Source: Bacteroidales bacterium (GTDB taxonomy: Bacteria; Bacteroidota; Bacteroidia; Bacteroidales; UBA932). Taken from it: a DNA stretch of 64,000 bases. The translations under genes were made by a program, and so were the position numbers. This document shows positions 1 to 9,132 of the stretch, piece after piece. The first letter of the stretch is position 1; each line of letters opens with the position of its first letter. Location: contig SUYP01000015.1 in assembly GCA_015060395.1 (NCBI GenBank), forward strand, positions 1-64,000, read 5' to 3'. The notes below the pieces were generated by a model. The model did no database searches, was not told the DNA's origin, and was given only the letters and a program-made list of their open reading frames with translations.

Positions 1-199
1 GGAACTCAAACTTTGCAGATGTGTTGTCTTCCATACTTCAAAGGTAAGGTCTTTTGATACACAAACCTACCTTCAAGTATATGTTTATGTCACATTATGC
101 CACGGAAGTTTGCAAGTGTCCCGAAAAAAAACGCATATTTGCAAAGGATGAGTGTAACGAAATGAGTGAACAATGCATCTTATAAACAAACATAAAGAT

Positions 200-706
200 A
201 TGAAACGAATTATCAATGCAATACTTGTATTACCTGTAATGCTCCTTGCCGTGTCGTGCGACTACTTCTATTCAATGGAATTAGAAAACAACTTTGATAA
301 GGGTATTTACATATGGTCTTCTGCAACAGGATTAAAAACGGGAAATGACCCAGCAACATTAGATGAGTTAAACGACAAATGGTATTTAGAGTATGCCGAT
401 GCAGGACAAATGTGTTCCTTCGCATTCCTATTGGGTGGTAAGATGACTGCGGAAGAGTTCGTTGATGAGGTGTTTGGAAGAGCGTCTGATACACTGATGG
501 TCGCTATTTTTGATGCAGAAGAAATGGATAGTCATTGGGGGGTTGGCAAGATGTCAGACTATGTAATTCAGAAGTATTGGCTTACGAAGGATGATGTATT
601 AGAAGACGATGGAAAGACATATAAAAGATTATCATTCCCACCACACGAAGGTATGAAGGACATTAAAATGGAACCTTCATACGGAACATTTCCACCAACG
701 AAATAA
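200..706 (+). CDS. Lipoprotein of unknown function (168 aa)
   Basis: I do not recognise the family. The start at 200 is chosen over an upstream in-frame ATG at 173 because it places a classic lipoprotein signal peptide at the N-terminus: a Lys-Arg start, a hydrophobic run, and a lipobox ending AVSC with Cys20 as the predicted lipidated residue. The mature part is acidic, rich in aromatic residues, and has no membrane segment, so it should be an envelope lipoprotein facing the periplasm or the surface. It stands alone: about 400 bases without a gene follow before the next CDS, and the window edge lies upstream. Confidence that it is a gene is good; function is unknown. Confidence 0.7.
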   Translation: MKRIINAILVLPVMLLAVSCDYFYSMELENNFDKGIYIWSSATGLKTGNDPATLDELNDKWYLEYADAGQMCSFAFLLGGKMTAEEFVDEVFGRASDTLMVAIFDAEEMDSHWGVGKMSDYVIQKYWLTKDDVLEDDGKTYKRLSFPPHEGMKDIKMEPSYGTFPPTK

Positions 707-1105
707 CATCCTAAATAAACTCTCGCTAATTACTGTGATAGAGAAGTTGAAGGAATTTTTTGATAAGTCTTTCGGAGTGATCCGGAAATTACTTTTCCAC
801 GAATGTCATAGTGCAAATCCGTGCAATTTTCACTCTGAAAAAATGCACGGTGTTCAATATGGTATAATTTGCAACGACGATAATATGTTGAAAAGTGCCG
901 TATATCCCATATAATTAGGGACTTATGAAGTGTGCTGGTGGATTAGCGGGAATGTGTATTAGACTCCCCCTCTTTTCTGATTTTAAAACTCAGATAATCG
1001 CCCGATTCCGGTGGTAATGGACCTTTTTTTCTCGTAATCAGCATCTGTTGTGGAAGTATTCCGTATATTTAAGCGTTCTTATAAAACAACAAGATTAAAA
1101 GCCAG
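707..1105. other. Intergenic stretch with a small inverted repeat
   Basis: This AT-rich gap of about 400 bases has no convincing ORF. The one structure seen is an inverted repeat with arms CCGTGCA (819-825) and TGCACGG (844-850) around an 18-base loop. It is not followed by a T-run on either strand, so it is a poor terminator candidate. The promoter for the DUF4249/TonB pair starting at 1106 should lie near its right end, but no clean TAnnTTTG box was found. Confidence 0.4.
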
Positions 1106-1942
1106 ATGAGATCTTCTTTGTTTTATATTTCTCTGCTCCTGATGCTGTTTTCCTGTGACAGCTATGCCCCTTATCCGGTTCTTGCTGATGAGGATGCGCT
1201 TCTGAAGCTGGTAAGTGTAATAGGAGGATCCGACAGTACCGTGGTCTATGTTTCGAAAGAATATATGATCACACACGATCACAGGTTGTCTGATGAATCA
1301 GCTCTTAACTCATCCTTAAGGTTCATCGTGAATGGGGAAAATATTGAATATAAGGCAAAAAAGGATATTTCCGACCTGTATGTAATTCATCATCAGTTCC
1401 GTGCAGGGGATAGGGTAGAGGTGTTCTGCTCTGCTCCAGGGTTGCCCGATGTGACAGCGGTGACCGTCATTCCGGAAGTTCCGTCGGATCTTATCAAGGA
1501 TTTCAGCTATACTGTAGAAGATGGCATTCTCAAAGGAGGACTTGTCGTGAACAGCAGTAAGGCTGCCGATCTGCATTTGTCGGCAGATCTTGGCATAACT
1601 GAAATCATCCATATATATAAGGATGATGTTTACGCCAGTTCAAGGACTTACTGGCGAAGTCAACCTTTTTCTGTCAACGGAAGCGGAGAATGGGTCTTCG
1701 ATTATCAGCTGCCGAAGGATTATGTCGTTATAGACGATGAAGGCAAAGTGATCAGGGAAACAACAGAGATACAGATCAGCTTCAATCTGGACATTATATC
1801 AGAAGAACTCTATTTCGCAAGGCTTCATCAGCAGTCATCTTCAATGTCACCGTCCAGCTATACCAATGTAAAGGGTGGCCTGGGCTATGTGGGAGCCTTC
1901 AATAGAGTGGTAATCGGCACCTTTAAATCTGATGCGCAATGA
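1106..1942 (+). CDS. DUF4249 family lipoprotein
   Basis: A lipoprotein of the DUF4249 type, which in Bacteroidota is typically encoded beside a TonB-dependent receptor. It is predicted to be an outer-membrane lipoprotein that helps its receptor, though no biochemical role is established. Visible evidence: signal peptide with lipobox LFSC and Cys17, beta-rich body, and the family C-terminal signature SYTNVKGGLGYVGAF, also seen in the paralogues at 13549, 37901 and 41984. The stop overlaps the next start (ATGA at 1939-1942), so it is translationally coupled to the receptor. Unlike the other sets in this window, the DUF4249 gene precedes the receptor here. Confidence 0.85.
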   Translation: MRSSLFYISLLLMLFSCDSYAPYPVLADEDALLKLVSVIGGSDSTVVYVSKEYMITHDHRLSDESALNSSLRFIVNGENIEYKAKKDISDLYVIHHQFRAGDRVEVFCSAPGLPDVTAVTVIPEVPSDLIKDFSYTVEDGILKGGLVVNSSKAADLHLSADLGITEIIHIYKDDVYASSRTYWRSQPFSVNGSGEWVFDYQLPKDYVVIDDEGKVIRETTEIQISFNLDIISEELYFARLHQQSSSMSPSSYTNVKGGLGYVGAFNRVVIGTFKSDAQ

Positions 1943-4071
1943 AAAGGACCATCATCACATATATGATGCTTTTCATCAGCTGCATCATATCTTCTGCTCA
2001 GAATCACGAGACCATAGATTCCGTAGTAGTCACCGATTACAGACCTCGATCCGACAAGAAGACCCAGACCTCGATGATAAAGATCGACAGGAAGGACTTC
2101 AGATTCAAGGCTGTGCTGGGCACTCCTGACGTGATAAAGACACTTCAGATGCTTCCGGGAGTCACTCCAGGCAATGAAATGTCATCCACAATCAATGTCA
2201 GGGGAGGTACGGGCAATGATAACCTCTACCTGCTGGATAATGTCCCTCTATATCAGTCAGGTCACTTTCTGGGACTCTTTTCCGTGTTCAATACGGATAT
2301 GGTAGAGTCGGTCGATTTCTACAAGGGAGGCTTTCCGGCACAGTTCGGAGGACGTGCCTCTTCAGTGGTTGACGTGAGGATGAAGGATGGAGATATGTAT
2401 GAGCACAAGGGATCTTTTTCCATCGGAATGACAGACGGAAGATTCCAGATGGAAGGCCCCGTCAAAGAGGGCGTGCTTTCGTACAATGTAGCTGTCAGAT
2501 ACGGATGGGTGGAGGCCTTTGTCAGACCGCTCCTTAAGGCTGTATATGTCCCGGATGTTTCATATTCAAATGATTACACCAGAGACGGGCATTACGGATT
2601 CTCTGACCTTAACGCCAAGTTCACCTGGATAAAAAGCAGCAGGGACAAGATAACCTTCAACACCTATCTCGGATTTGATTATATGTCTTATATGGATTCG
2701 GAAAGATATCCTGAGCCTGTCGTTGGCGGTTCATCCGGTTCATCCGGCTATCAGAAAAGCTTCTTCAAGGACGGTAACAGATGGGGAAACGCCCTGCTGT
2801 CGGCAGTGTGGGAAAGAGACTTGTCTGAGAAACGGAAGATGAAGTCAACATTTTATTTCTCTGACGGTTATTATAATTCCTTCCACGAAAATCTCGATAA
2901 GTATACCGACTATAAGAACTATGACCTCGAATCCAATATTTCCAACATTGCAGATCTCGGAGTGAAAGTCCATATCTCGGACAAGACCTTCGGCAGACAT
3001 TATCTGAATTACGGAGTTTCGGCAGTTTACCATCTGTTCTCTCCACTGGCACAAGAGCACAGCTACACACAGGTAGGTTCAGTAAGGTCAGATGAGATAA
3101 AGACATCGTCAGGCCGTCATTATCATTCTCCGGAGCTTGCCCTATATGCAGAAGACGAGTTCACCATCACTCCAGATCTTTACCTGAATGCAGGACTCCG
3201 TTATATGCTTTTCCTGACAAGAAACAAGGCCTATAATGCATTGGAACCTCGTTTTGCATTGTCGTACAATCCGGACAGGGCCTTCTCTGTGAAGGTTTCA
3301 TATTCCGAAATGACCCAGCCGGTCCATCAGGTGGAATCCTTCAAATCGGAAAGGCCGGGCTCATTCTGGATGCCTGCGACTGCAGCTATGAGACCTATCA
3401 GGTCACGCATAGTTTCAGCAGAAACGGAATGGCGCCCGAATCATCACATTCTGTTGAATGTAGCCGGCTTCTGGAAAGGTATGAGCCATCTTTATGAATA
3501 TACAGGGAACAACGTCCTGCCTTCTCCTGCAGCGTGGGAAACCGAATTCACGGAAGGCAAGGGACGCTCGTTCGGACTGGAGTTCTACGGCGAGTTCCAG
3601 AGTGAGAAATGGGATATATCCACCGCATATACTCTTTCCTGGTCTCAGCGCTGTTTCAAGGCATTCTACAGCGACTGGTATCGGGACAGATATGACAACA
3701 GGCACAATCTCGTCATAAACGGAGTGTATAAGGCTCACCGCTTTATCGATATATACGCAACCTGGACCTTGCGTTCAGGAAACAGATACACAATCCCGAT
3801 TTATGGAAGCTATTATATGGGCAGGGAATCATTGTACCCCAACAATTTCCAGGTACCTGCATATCACAGACTTGACGTGGGTATAGATTTCAGGGCAGTG
3901 TCTGCAAGAAAAGGACGGGATTATGTAGTCACATTCGCCGTGTATAACCTGTACGGACGCAAGAATCCTTTCTACATATCTATAGTCGAAGATGTCTATA
4001 ACAGACCTACGATAAAGATGACATCCATCTTCCCTATACTGCCTTCCATCCGATATACGATGTATTTCTAA
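1939..4071 (+). CDS. TonB-dependent outer-membrane receptor, no N-terminal extension
   Basis: A 22-strand-type TonB-dependent receptor for energised uptake across the outer membrane; substrate unknown. Residues 1-20 are a signal peptide. The plug follows almost directly (about 40-170), with the family-typical TINVRGGTGNDNLYLLDNVP and VDFYKGGFPAQFGGRASSVV stretches, then a beta-barrel rich in aromatic residues ending in the terminal Phe of YTMYF. At 710 aa it is shorter than its paralogues at 14431, 35432 and 39495 because it lacks the STN signalling domain and also lacks a carboxypeptidase-like domain, so it should not signal through FecR. It overlaps the DUF4249 gene by 4 bases and converges on the gene at 4095. 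Confidence 0.9.
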   Translation: MKRTIITYMMLFISCIISSAQNHETIDSVVVTDYRPRSDKKTQTSMIKIDRKDFRFKAVLGTPDVIKTLQMLPGVTPGNEMSSTINVRGGTGNDNLYLLDNVPLYQSGHFLGLFSVFNTDMVESVDFYKGGFPAQFGGRASSVVDVRMKDGDMYEHKGSFSIGMTDGRFQMEGPVKEGVLSYNVAVRYGWVEAFVRPLLKAVYVPDVSYSNDYTRDGHYGFSDLNAKFTWIKSSRDKITFNTYLGFDYMSYMDSERYPEPVVGGSSGSSGYQKSFFKDGNRWGNALLSAVWERDLSEKRKMKSTFYFSDGYYNSFHENLDKYTDYKNYDLESNISNIADLGVKVHISDKTFGRHYLNYGVSAVYHLFSPLAQEHSYTQVGSVRSDEIKTSSGRHYHSPELALYAEDEFTITPDLYLNAGLRYMLFLTRNKAYNALEPRFALSYNPDRAFSVKVSYSEMTQPVHQVESFKSERPGSFWMPATAAMRPIRSRIVSAETEWRPNHHILLNVAGFWKGMSHLYEYTGNNVLPSPAAWETEFTEGKGRSFGLEFYGEFQSEKWDISTAYTLSWSQRCFKAFYSDWYRDRYDNRHNLVINGVYKAHRFIDIYATWTLRSGNRYTIPIYGSYYMGRESLYPNNFQVPAYHRLDVGIDFRAVSARKGRDYVVTFAVYNLYGRKNPFYISIVEDVYNRPTIKMTSIFPILPSIRYTMYF

Positions 4072-4094
4072 GGCAGTGAAGGACACTTTCAGTT

Positions 4095-5987
4095 TTACCA
4101 GCCAGGTCCGCCTCCCGGTCTGCCAGGTCCTTCTGGTCCTCCAGGTCCTCCCGGCCCTCCGGGACCACCGCTCTGTCCGACGGTTGTGTTAAGGCTGTTT
4201 GATGTGAATGTCCCTAATTCGGTTCCGGCTGTATAGGTCCCGTCTTCGAACCATCCGTTCCAGTTGACTGAATTACCGCTCAGAGATCCGCCTGACCAGA
4301 CCGTATAGGTTTCTCCAGACCGGATGTCTTCTGATGAAAAGAATACTGCCATACGGCTTATAGTCCTTGGAAGCTTGTACCTTAATATAGGATTACCGTC
4401 CGGACCGGTGATGACGAAAAACTCTCCTGTCCGGGCACTTACACCGTTATATGTGACGGATCTTTGCGTGCTTGCGCTTGAAGGTGCGATTGCGGCACCT
4501 CCTGTTCCGATCAGGATACCTCCCTTTACTATGAAGTTCTGGCTGAAGTCGCAGTCAAAGCCTTCTTCAGGGGCTCCGCTACCGGAGGTGATGACAAGTC
4601 CTCCGTTCACCCACAGCTTTCCGTTGGAATCTATGCCGTCATTATTCTCGGCAAAAGCCAATACTCTTCCTCCGTTTATCTCTATCCCTTCAGGATTATC
4701 TCCTCCGACATTGATTGCATCGTCGTATGCATATACGGATATATCTCCGTCGTTTACTGTAATCTTCGATTTGCTTTCGAGGCCTTCGGAGCCGTCGCTT
4801 CTTCCTTTTACCTGGATGTTAAGCCTTCCTCCGTTGATTATGATCTTTCCGTCCGCCTTGATTCCCTTAGGTGATGAATCAAGGTCAAGTGCTGCATTAT
4901 AAACATATTTTCCTCCGGATGTAGCTATGTTTATGATTCCGGAATCGATTGTCAGGTCTCCGTCAATATTGAGGCCCTTTCCGCCTTCTCCGGTGCTCAC
5001 GCAAAGCATTTCTCCCCCTGAGACCATCATATTTCCATCGGCCTTTATTCCTGCTGGCGAAGATGTGTCTTTCTCATCTTCTTCATATATAGACCCTCCG
5101 CTTGTGTAGAGTTTCATCATTCCTCCTTTGATGTTTACGTCGGCATCCGAACTGAGACATTTCCCGGCATCTGCCGAGGTCTTGGCCCATATATATCCTC
5201 CAAGGATATTGATACCTTCTGCCTTTATGCAGTTGTCGGCGACGTCATTCACTGCGAGGGTTGCGCCAGGCCGGAGAGTGAATGAAGATTTGACCGATAT
5301 TCCGTGCTTCTTCTGTCCTGTCAGCTTAAGTATGCCTTTACCGCTGAGGACTATGGATCCCTTGCAATATATGGCACCGTTACGTTTCTCGTCTCCTGAA
5401 ACTATTCCTTCAGGATAGTAAGATTCGTCCGATTGCTTCCGGGCATCACACAGAGAGTTGTCGGAACCTTCAGTCAGGTGTATATACAGAATGGACTTGT
5501 TCTGCACATTTATAGCCGCGCTTTTGGCAGATGTGAGGTTCAGGCCCTTCAGAGTCAGCTTGACAGGGGAGTCACCGTAAATTTTGAGCTGGCCGTCTTC
5601 AGAGCTTCCCGATGCAATGACTTCCACATCACCCATACCGTCAAGGACAATGGCAGCGTCTGCGCCTTCAATGTGGGACTGTACGGATCTGCCTGAAGAA
5701 GTTACTGTCACGGAACTACCGGAATATGTAACGGTGACGGTTGTGCCGAAACTGCGGTTCTCCCAATATATATCATCCCCAGGGACCACGGTATCCCCAT
5801 CCTTCGCCATCAGACCGTCATATCCGTTTTCTTCTATGGATATTTCCGGGGTATTTTCTTCGTTGATGTTGCTTCCGTCGTCCAGTTCCGGAATTTCAGG
5901 AGGAGTCTGTTCTTCATCCCTGTCGATCTGGGTACAGGAAAGGATTCCGCATAATGCAGCTGCACAGATTATGATGGACTTTTTCAT
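4095..5987 (-). CDS. Carbohydrate-binding beta-helix lipoprotein (Cthe_2159-like)
   Basis: A 630-aa lipoprotein: signal peptide with lipobox ILSC (Cys18), an acidic Pro/Glu-rich linker to about residue 75, then a long body of repeated short strands carrying G-x-I-x-I-x-G-G motifs (for example KIIINGGRLNIQV and GIEINGGRVLAF). That pattern fits the carbohydrate-binding domain family of Cthe_2159, a calcium-dependent right-handed beta-helix binding acidic polysaccharides. The last roughly 28 residues are a collagen-like Gly-Pro-rich tail (GGPGGPGGPEGPGRPGGG), odd for the family and perhaps a flexible surface extension. A TAnnTTTG box lies at 6010-6017. It is monocistronic and convergent with the receptor at 1939. 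The role is inferred from the fold pattern only. Confidence 0.75.
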   Translation of the reverse strand: MKKSIIICAAALCGILSCTQIDRDEEQTPPEIPELDDGSNINEENTPEISIEENGYDGLMAKDGDTVVPGDDIYWENRSFGTTVTVTYSGSSVTVTSSGRSVQSHIEGADAAIVLDGMGDVEVIASGSSEDGQLKIYGDSPVKLTLKGLNLTSAKSAAINVQNKSILYIHLTEGSDNSLCDARKQSDESYYPEGIVSGDEKRNGAIYCKGSIVLSGKGILKLTGQKKHGISVKSSFTLRPGATLAVNDVADNCIKAEGINILGGYIWAKTSADAGKCLSSDADVNIKGGMMKLYTSGGSIYEEDEKDTSSPAGIKADGNMMVSGGEMLCVSTGEGGKGLNIDGDLTIDSGIINIATSGGKYVYNAALDLDSSPKGIKADGKIIINGGRLNIQVKGRSDGSEGLESKSKITVNDGDISVYAYDDAINVGGDNPEGIEINGGRVLAFAENNDGIDSNGKLWVNGGLVITSGSGAPEEGFDCDFSQNFIVKGGILIGTGGAAIAPSSASTQRSVTYNGVSARTGEFFVITGPDGNPILRYKLPRTISRMAVFFSSEDIRSGETYTVWSGGSLSGNSVNWNGWFEDGTYTAGTELGTFTSNSLNTTVGQSGGPGGPGGPGGPEGPGRPGGGPGW

Positions 5988-6009
5988 TTGTTATCTCATT
6001 TGGATGATA

Positions 6010-6017
6010 CAAAAATA
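6010..6017 (-). promoter_or_regulatory. -7 box (TAnnTTTG) for the gene starting at 5987
   Basis: Read on the minus strand the bases are TATTTTTG, matching the Bacteroidota primary-sigma -7 consensus, about 23 bases upstream of the start codon. Confidence 0.55.
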
Positions 6018-6058
6018 AAGATATTGTGGAAAAATAGAAAGAAAATCAGCGCACGGAA

Positions 6059-8344
6059 TCAATAATCCAGCCTGATTCCAAAGAAGAACGAGCGGGGCAG
6101 TGTGGGGCCGTAGATATAGCCGGAATCACGGTCTGCGCCGCTGTCGAAATCTTTCTGGAATGAATTCAGCATATTCTGCACACCGGCATTGAGTTGGAGC
6201 GAGAAACTTCTGTATATCCGGAAATCGTATGCGATCTTGAAGTTGAGATCCCAGAAGTCAGGGGTCACCACGCTTGTGTTCATTTCTATCGCACCGGCGT
6301 GATGCTCCACCAGCATACTTCCGGTATATGTCCCGGTCAATGACATTGTCATCTGCTTCATCGGATTGTATGATGCTGTGCAGTAGCCATATAAATCCGG
6401 TGTACGGAACATCTTTCTGGTCGCCTCGACATTTCCTTCATCGCTCCATCTGCGTGCTTGCTTATATCGGGAATTCTGCACGGTCACGCCTGCCTGCATC
6501 TGGAATATGTCCTTCCAGGCTATCTTGCCTTCCAGATTTCCTCCGAAGACCCTTGCTCCTGACTCGTTGTGCCTTTCCTTGATCAGGATTCCGTTCTCTG
6601 TACCAATCTCTTTCAAGGCAAATACATCGTCAAGATCGGTGAAGAAACCTTCCAGAAGAAGATTTCCCTGCCAGTTGCCCCAGTTGCGGTAGAAGTCGCC
6701 GGACAGACTGACGCTCTGGGAGTTCTCAACTCTCAGATCCTTTGCAAGACGGATCATAGATACCGTTCCTCCTACATTATCGATGTGAAGATCTTCGTCA
6801 AAGGCCTGAGGTGCACGGAATCCGTATGAATAACTTGCTCTCAGATTTACATTTTCAGAAGGGTTGTACCTGAGGTTTGCGCGCGGGCTGAAAATGATAC
6901 CCTTTATGAGATTGTGCTTGTCGAGTCTTCCCCCTACGAGAATGCCCCAATTCTCGTTTTTCCACTCGTTCTGCGCGTAAAGACTTGCTGTTCTAACTGT
7001 CTGGTCGGTGATTCTGTCATATCCCCACATATTGTCCTTCAGATAGTCCTCGTTGTACTCGATTCCCAGAGTCAGATCAGCGGGCATAAACAGGCATCTG
7101 GCTACCTTGAAAATGTATTGGGCTCCTCCCACCCAGGTGAGGTCTGTGGTCTTTCCGTATGCATCAGGATCTTTTCCTGCTCCATAATAACTGTCGCGGT
7201 CGATGTGCTGCAGGGAAGCGAACACGTTGAGCCTGTGTTTCTGATCAGGTGAAAACCAGTCGAATTTCAGACCTCCCGTATTGATCCCGTGTCTGGTCTG
7301 TTCTGCAATCATTGCTTCGTGAGGCGGCAGGTCGATGTTGTCGCCTCCTCTTCGGAATTCCTGAAGATGATGATACTCAGCCGTAATCTTGGAATATATG
7401 CCGGTCTTGACATATCCTCTCAATCCTGCAGTCTGTCCCGATATCCTCGACAGTTCGGTGAATCCGTCTCCATTGGCATCCCAGGCATCCTTTTCTGTAT
7501 TCTGCGCAAAGACGGCAAGGCCCAGTCTGTTGTCTTCAGAGACTATCGAGGCATTGATGTCTGTGGTGTTGTGAAAAGCGGATGAACCGTTTATGGATGT
7601 GGTCGTGTGTGACACCGATGCCGAATTGCGGACCGGCTCTTTTGTTATGATGTTGATGGTTCCGGCGATTGCAGCGGAGCCGAAAAGGGCGGATCCACCT
7701 CCTCTCATCACCTCCACCCTGTCTATCATATTGGCTGGCAACTGTTCTATTCCATAGACTCCGGCAAGTGCGCTGAATATAGGACGTGAATCTATGAGGA
7801 TCTGCGTATATTGACCGTCGAGTCCGTTTATCCTGACCTGCTGGAATCCGCAGTTCTGACAATTGTTTTCGACCCTGACTCCCGGCTGGAATCCAAGTCC
7901 CTGTGCAACTGTTGAGCAGTTCCCTCTGGAGTATATGTCCATACTCACCACATTTACCAGCGTAGGGGACATCTTTCTCGTGGTCTCGCTCCTTGTCGCG
8001 GAGACAATGACTCCATCCAGAAGAACGTGATCCTCTTCGAGTGTGAAATTGACCTCCAGTGATCTGCCCTTCCTGATTTCCACTTCTTGTGTCCTGGTCT
8101 TGTATCCGATGGCGGATACTTCCAGGATGAATTTTCCTTCAGGAAGGTTTCTCATTATGTAATGTCCTGTGTTGTCGCTGCTTACTCCGATGGTAGTGCC
8201 TTTGAGAATGACTACGATGTGGGGGAGATGTTCTCCTGTTGAGCCATCTATTATGTGACCGTAGATATGTGCGTCCGTGTCAGCACCTTTGGCGGTCAGC
8301 ATAATACATAATGCCGCCACCAAAGTTGAAAATATTCTTTTCAT
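6059..8344 (-). CDS. TonB-dependent receptor with carboxypeptidase-regulatory-like domain, probably metal or metal-complex uptake
   Basis: A 761-aa outer-membrane receptor. Residues 1-20 are a signal peptide. About 25-110 is a carboxypeptidase-D regulatory-like domain (IYGHIIDGSTGEHLPHIVVI). The plug follows from about 115, with VIVSATRSE, a Cys-rich stretch ENNCQNCGFQQVRINGLDGQ, and GGGSALFGSAAIAGTINIIT, then a barrel ending in a terminal aromatic (LDY). This class resembles FecA/BtuB-type receptors more than SusC, and no SusD gene is adjacent. The CxxC in the plug and the His-rich protein encoded 54 bases upstream suggest a metal-related substrate; that is inference. It is very probably co-transcribed from the promoter at 8751. 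Confidence 0.88.
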   Translation of the reverse strand: MKRIFSTLVAALCIMLTAKGADTDAHIYGHIIDGSTGEHLPHIVVILKGTTIGVSSDNTGHYIMRNLPEGKFILEVSAIGYKTRTQEVEIRKGRSLEVNFTLEEDHVLLDGVIVSATRSETTRKMSPTLVNVVSMDIYSRGNCSTVAQGLGFQPGVRVENNCQNCGFQQVRINGLDGQYTQILIDSRPIFSALAGVYGIEQLPANMIDRVEVMRGGGSALFGSAAIAGTINIITKEPVRNSASVSHTTTSINGSSAFHNTTDINASIVSEDNRLGLAVFAQNTEKDAWDANGDGFTELSRISGQTAGLRGYVKTGIYSKITAEYHHLQEFRRGGDNIDLPPHEAMIAEQTRHGINTGGLKFDWFSPDQKHRLNVFASLQHIDRDSYYGAGKDPDAYGKTTDLTWVGGAQYIFKVARCLFMPADLTLGIEYNEDYLKDNMWGYDRITDQTVRTASLYAQNEWKNENWGILVGGRLDKHNLIKGIIFSPRANLRYNPSENVNLRASYSYGFRAPQAFDEDLHIDNVGGTVSMIRLAKDLRVENSQSVSLSGDFYRNWGNWQGNLLLEGFFTDLDDVFALKEIGTENGILIKERHNESGARVFGGNLEGKIAWKDIFQMQAGVTVQNSRYKQARRWSDEGNVEATRKMFRTPDLYGYCTASYNPMKQMTMSLTGTYTGSMLVEHHAGAIEMNTSVVTPDFWDLNFKIAYDFRIYRSFSLQLNAGVQNMLNSFQKDFDSGADRDSGYIYGPTLPRSFFFGIRLDY

Positions 8345-8398
8345 CTTTTGTATATTTATAGGGGTTATTGAATGATATGTCCTGGTCTGTGTTGAATG

Positions 8399-8740
8399 TC
8401 AGACCTGAGGAGGCCCCCTCAGAATATGGGAAAATAATAAGTCGGTAAAAAAGTATTGGGAAATATAACGGGAATAGGTGTCTTCCTCCGACGGATAAAG
8501 CGGAGTTATGGAGATGCATACCATATCCGCTGTCTCGGTCTGAAAACTTGACAACAGATCGATAACAGTATATTCCGTTTCGCTATGTCCGTGATCTGCT
8601 GTACCTCCGAAGTGGGAGTGGACGATCGAATTGCCGTTTACAGTATGGATATGTGGAAAAAGGTTGATACTTGAAAAGTACCAACCGAAGATCAGCAGAA
8701 ATACCACTGCCATATATTTCCTGACCTTTCCCGTTTTCAT
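8399..8740 (-). CDS. Small His-rich membrane or periplasmic protein, candidate metal handler
   Basis: A 113-aa protein, taken from the ATG at 8740. The longer upstream reading is rejected because a TAnnTTTG promoter box at 8751-8758 lies inside it. A single hydrophobic segment at about residues 8-26 serves as signal or anchor. It is followed by histidine clusters: HIHTVNG, IVHSHFGG and HGHSE, eight or more His within about 40 residues. Such spacing is typical of zinc or copper binding. The C-terminus is featureless. Small proteins of this pattern sit before TonB receptors of the neighbouring type in Bacteroidota. It probably forms an operon with the receptor at 6059 (54-base gap). No enzyme motif is visible. 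Confidence 0.72.
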   Translation of the reverse strand: MKTGKVRKYMAVVFLLIFGWYFSSINLFPHIHTVNGNSIVHSHFGGTADHGHSETEYTVIDLLSSFQTETADMVCISITPLYPSEEDTYSRYISQYFFTDLLFSHILRGPPQV

Positions 8741-8750
8741 AAAAGCGGGG

Positions 8751-8758
8751 CAAAGATA
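8751..8758 (-). promoter_or_regulatory. -7 box for the His-rich protein/TonB receptor operon
   Basis: The minus strand reads TATCTTTG. It lies only about 11 bases before the ATG at 8740, so the transcript would have a very short or absent leader. Confidence 0.55.
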
Positions 8759-8910
8759 ATCAATATCTGAAAGATATGATAGCTGGATTTTCACCTTCTT
8801 CACATATTTCCAATAGCCAGGTGCTGTTCAAATCTTGCGGAATATGTGTTTTGCGCAACAAAGCCGGAAAATGCTTATATTTGTGGTTGCAATGCTCTTT
8901 GATTCCGGCT

Positions 8911-9132
8911 ATGATGAAGATTGAGGATACAGCTCTGGTTCTTGAGGGAGGAGGGCTCCGTGGGGTGTTTACCTGCGGGGTGCTCGACTGCTTTATGGAC
9001 CACGGGATACGTTTTCCTTTTGCTGTCGGAGTCAGCCGTATGGAAAAGGATACCGCAAAGCTGTCCGCCCTTTATGATGAGGGCTATGAAGTGGCTTTGG
9101 AGGCATTGTCGCAGATAAAAGGAGAATTATGA
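8911..9132 (+). pseudogene. Patatin-like phospholipase remnant, internally deleted in frame
   Basis: A 73-codon ORF that joins two ends of a patatin-family esterase. Residues 1-40 carry the patatin N-terminus with the oxyanion-hole motif GGGLRG and the start of the nucleophile elbow, but the sequence stops at GVS where GxSxG should continue with AG. It then runs directly into RMEKDTAKLSALYDEGYEVA, which looks like the C-terminal helix of the same family (normally near 280-300 aa). About 200 or more residues, including the catalytic Asp, are missing, so it cannot be an active lipase. The frame is intact and the stop overlaps the start of the dehydrogenase at 9129 (ATGA), so it may survive as a leader that couples translation. 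Confidence 0.75.
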
